Shown here: positions 62,587-64,000 of the stretch, in pieces
Numbering within the stretch: position 1 is the stretch's first letter
Layout: each line of letters opens with the position of its first letter
DNA from: Rebecca billardiae RCC1528
Lineage: Eukaryota; Haptophyta
Direction: 5' to 3'
NCBI GenBank assembly: GCA_965240325.2
Contig: OZ251244.1
Span: 620,001-684,000, forward strand
DNA: 64,000 nucleotides
Position numbers and translations under genes: made by a program
Notes under the pieces: generated by a model
The model's database searches: none
What the model saw: the letters and a program-made list of their open reading frames with translations, nothing else
What the model was told of the DNA's origin: nothing

Positions 62587-63999
62587 ATGGTGGCAAAGTC
62601 CATCCCGATCGCGCGCCGCTGCTCATCACTTGTCTACTACTACGCACTCGTCGCGCTCGCCCTCGCGCGTCGCAACGATGGGATCGTTTTCCCCACGTTT
62701 GCAGCTGATGCAGCCGTCCATGCGCTCGTAGTCGATCCGCCGCGCGTGAGCGAGCGCGGCCTGCGCGCCATCGCAAGGCACGCCACCGCGCTGCGCAGTG
62801 TCATGCGCGAGCGCGAGCGCTGGCGGAGCGACACTGTGACGGTTGCAGCCGAGCATGCGCCGCTGCATGGGGTGTTCAACCCGCAGGGCAACGAGACCGA
62901 GCTCAGAGTCGAGTGCGACATGGGCTGCGTGTGGATGCGCCGCGTTGGCTCTGACACCGGAGCCAACGGAGCCAACGCGACGGCCTTCTCCCTCGACAAG
63001 CCGTACAAGCCGGGCAAGCTCGAGCTCGTTCGGCGAAGCGCCCAGCGCGTGATCGTCACGACCATGGAGAACCGCGCCGGGCATGCGGAGACGAGGACGC
63101 TCGCGCAGCAAGGCCGCCTGGGCGAGCGCGTCTTCGCGCCGCGCGACATCCTCGTCTCACATGAGCTGGACGCGACGGTGCCGATCGTCAATTACATGGG
63201 CTCGCTGCTGAGCCAGTTGCGGGACCTGGCGCAGCAGCAGCCGTTACCGGGCGCCGAGGCCGGGGCTCAGCCGACGGAGCGGCCGGGGGCGCGGGCGCCT
63301 CTCGGCGTGAGCGGCCTGCCGCTCGAGGACCCGCAGCGCAAGCGGCGCGACGCCGCCGTCGCCGCGTTCATCTCCAACTGCAACCCGGCCGGCAGCGTGC
63401 CCGGCGCGGGTCGACTCGACGTGCTGCGCGCGCTGGGCTCTCACGGCGTGCCCGTGCACCAGTACGGCCGGTGCGAGCACACCCAGGGCCTCGCCGCGGC
63501 CGACAGGCGAGCGCACCGCCGCTCGACCGTCCGCTGGAGCGGCAAGGCGCTCCGCGCAGCCGACTACCGCTTCTTTGCCGCGCTCGAGAATTCGCAGACG
63601 CTCGACTACGTCACAGAGAAGGTGTTCGATGCGCTCACGTTGGGCGCGGTGCCGCTGTACCTCGGTGCACCCAACGTGCACGACCTGCTGCCGTGCGAGC
63701 CGCCGGAGCGCTGCGTGATCGAAGTCAGCCGCTTCGTCGACGGCAACGGCGGCTTCGACGCGCCCCAGCTGGCAGCGCACCTGCAGCACCTCGCGGCCAA
63801 CGACACAGCGTACCTCGAGTACCACAGCTGGCGCGCCAAGCCGCTCCCGCAGCGCGTGCTCGACCTGGTCGAGATCCACCGCCACAAGGTAGGATGCCGC
63901 GTATGCCACTGCATCGCAGGCCGACTGCCTGGCTGTGATGGCCAGACCACAACCCCGGTCGGGAAGGTTGTGGGTGTCATCACGAGTTGGACTCGGTGA
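62587..63999 (+). CDS. Alpha-1,3-fucosyltransferase-like protein (GT10)
   Basis: The frame gives 470 aa from the ATG at 62587. A type II anchor-like segment (SSLVYYYALVALALARR) sits near the N-terminus. The GT10 C-terminal domain is clear: AAFISNCNPAGSVPGAGRLD (the conserved FISNC box), LGSHGVPVHQYGRC, then YRFFAALENSQTLDYVTEKV and FDALTLGAVPLYLGAPNV, which form the donor (GDP-fucose) site with the conserved Glu, Asn, Tyr, Glu and Lys. FVDGNGGFDAPQLAAHLQHL follows, as in animal and plant enzymes. Family members add fucose in alpha-1,3 or 1,4 linkage to GlcNAc in Golgi glycans. The N-terminal Rossmann half is less conserved, with an insertion rich in Gln/Ala/Pro near residue 220. The frame closes one base before the window ends, so a further exon is possible. 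Confidence 0.9.
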   Translation: MVAKSIPIARRCSSLVYYYALVALALARRNDGIVFPTFAADAAVHALVVDPPRVSERGLRAIARHATALRSVMRERERWRSDTVTVAAEHAPLHGVFNPQGNETELRVECDMGCVWMRRVGSDTGANGANATAFSLDKPYKPGKLELVRRSAQRVIVTTMENRAGHAETRTLAQQGRLGERVFAPRDILVSHELDATVPIVNYMGSLLSQLRDLAQQQPLPGAEAGAQPTERPGARAPLGVSGLPLEDPQRKRRDAAVAAFISNCNPAGSVPGAGRLDVLRALGSHGVPVHQYGRCEHTQGLAAADRRAHRRSTVRWSGKALRAADYRFFAALENSQTLDYVTEKVFDALTLGAVPLYLGAPNVHDLLPCEPPERCVIEVSRFVDGNGGFDAPQLAAHLQHLAANDTAYLEYHSWRAKPLPQRVLDLVEIHRHKVGCRVCHCIAGRLPGCDGQTTTPVGKVVGVITSWTR

Positions 64000-64000
64000 C

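Overview
This is a nuclear segment from a high-GC, intron-containing unicellular eukaryote, most likely a haptophyte-type alga. Genes are widely spaced, are read singly rather than in operons, and carry GT-AG introns of about 95-275 nt that can be placed by protein continuity. Products are typically eukaryotic: an SLC44 choline transporter, a RING-CH protein, ARM-repeat proteins, a ferric reductase/NOX-like flavocytochrome and Golgi-type glycosyltransferases. The lineage is an inference from composition and gene content, not from a phylogenetic marker.

1-12 kb: a split gene of unknown function (minus, 3' end outside the window); an ARM-BTB gene (minus) whose 5' end lies in a 0.4-kb inverted repeat; a GT-A glycosyltransferase divergent from an alpha/beta hydrolase; and an HxxxDG acyltransferase. 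12-25 kb: two more paralogues of the same glycosyltransferase, a membrane protein with a TIR-like domain (three exons), a hAT-like inverted-repeat element, a mobile element carrying a psq-type HTH ORF and a ubiquitin-protease-like fragment, and a RING-CH protein. From 21.7 to 25.4 kb there is only a microsatellite, a 375-bp tandem duplication and non-coding sequence.

25.4-40.6 kb is the most unusual part. It is a large inverted repeat (arms about 25.54-30.25 and 32.62-34.93 kb). Its arms consist mostly of a higher-order satellite built on a short palindrome (GCTCCGC-TG-GCGGAGC), and its centre of about 210-bp tandem repeats. The left arm is interrupted by a 2,406-bp element with perfect 36-bp terminal inverted repeats that carries a broken XPG/FEN-type nuclease fragment. 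The right arm shows the empty site. Just outside the right arm, a 5.6-kb segment with imperfect inverted ends contains one complete six-exon receptor-like gene, and the outer flank of the palindrome resumes beyond it.

40.6-64 kb: SLC44 choline transporter (minus, two exons), sulfotransferase-like protein, ferric reductase/NOX-like protein, a tiny three-exon gene (55-58 aa), a second copy of the psq/USP-type mobile element with different cargo (a coiled-coil gene) and a 3-bp TAA duplication, a 1,080-aa ARM/coiled-coil protein divergent from a Rieske protein, a decayed gene of unknown family, and a GT10 fucosyltransferase.

Two themes recur. First, several products act on glycans or at the cell surface (three GT-A proteins, sulfotransferase, fucosyltransferase, receptor). 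Second, gene pieces or whole genes sit repeatedly inside segments bounded by inverted repeats. A dispersed element of about 60 bp, called R here, occurs at least eleven times between genes. No rRNA, tRNA or CRISPR array was found.
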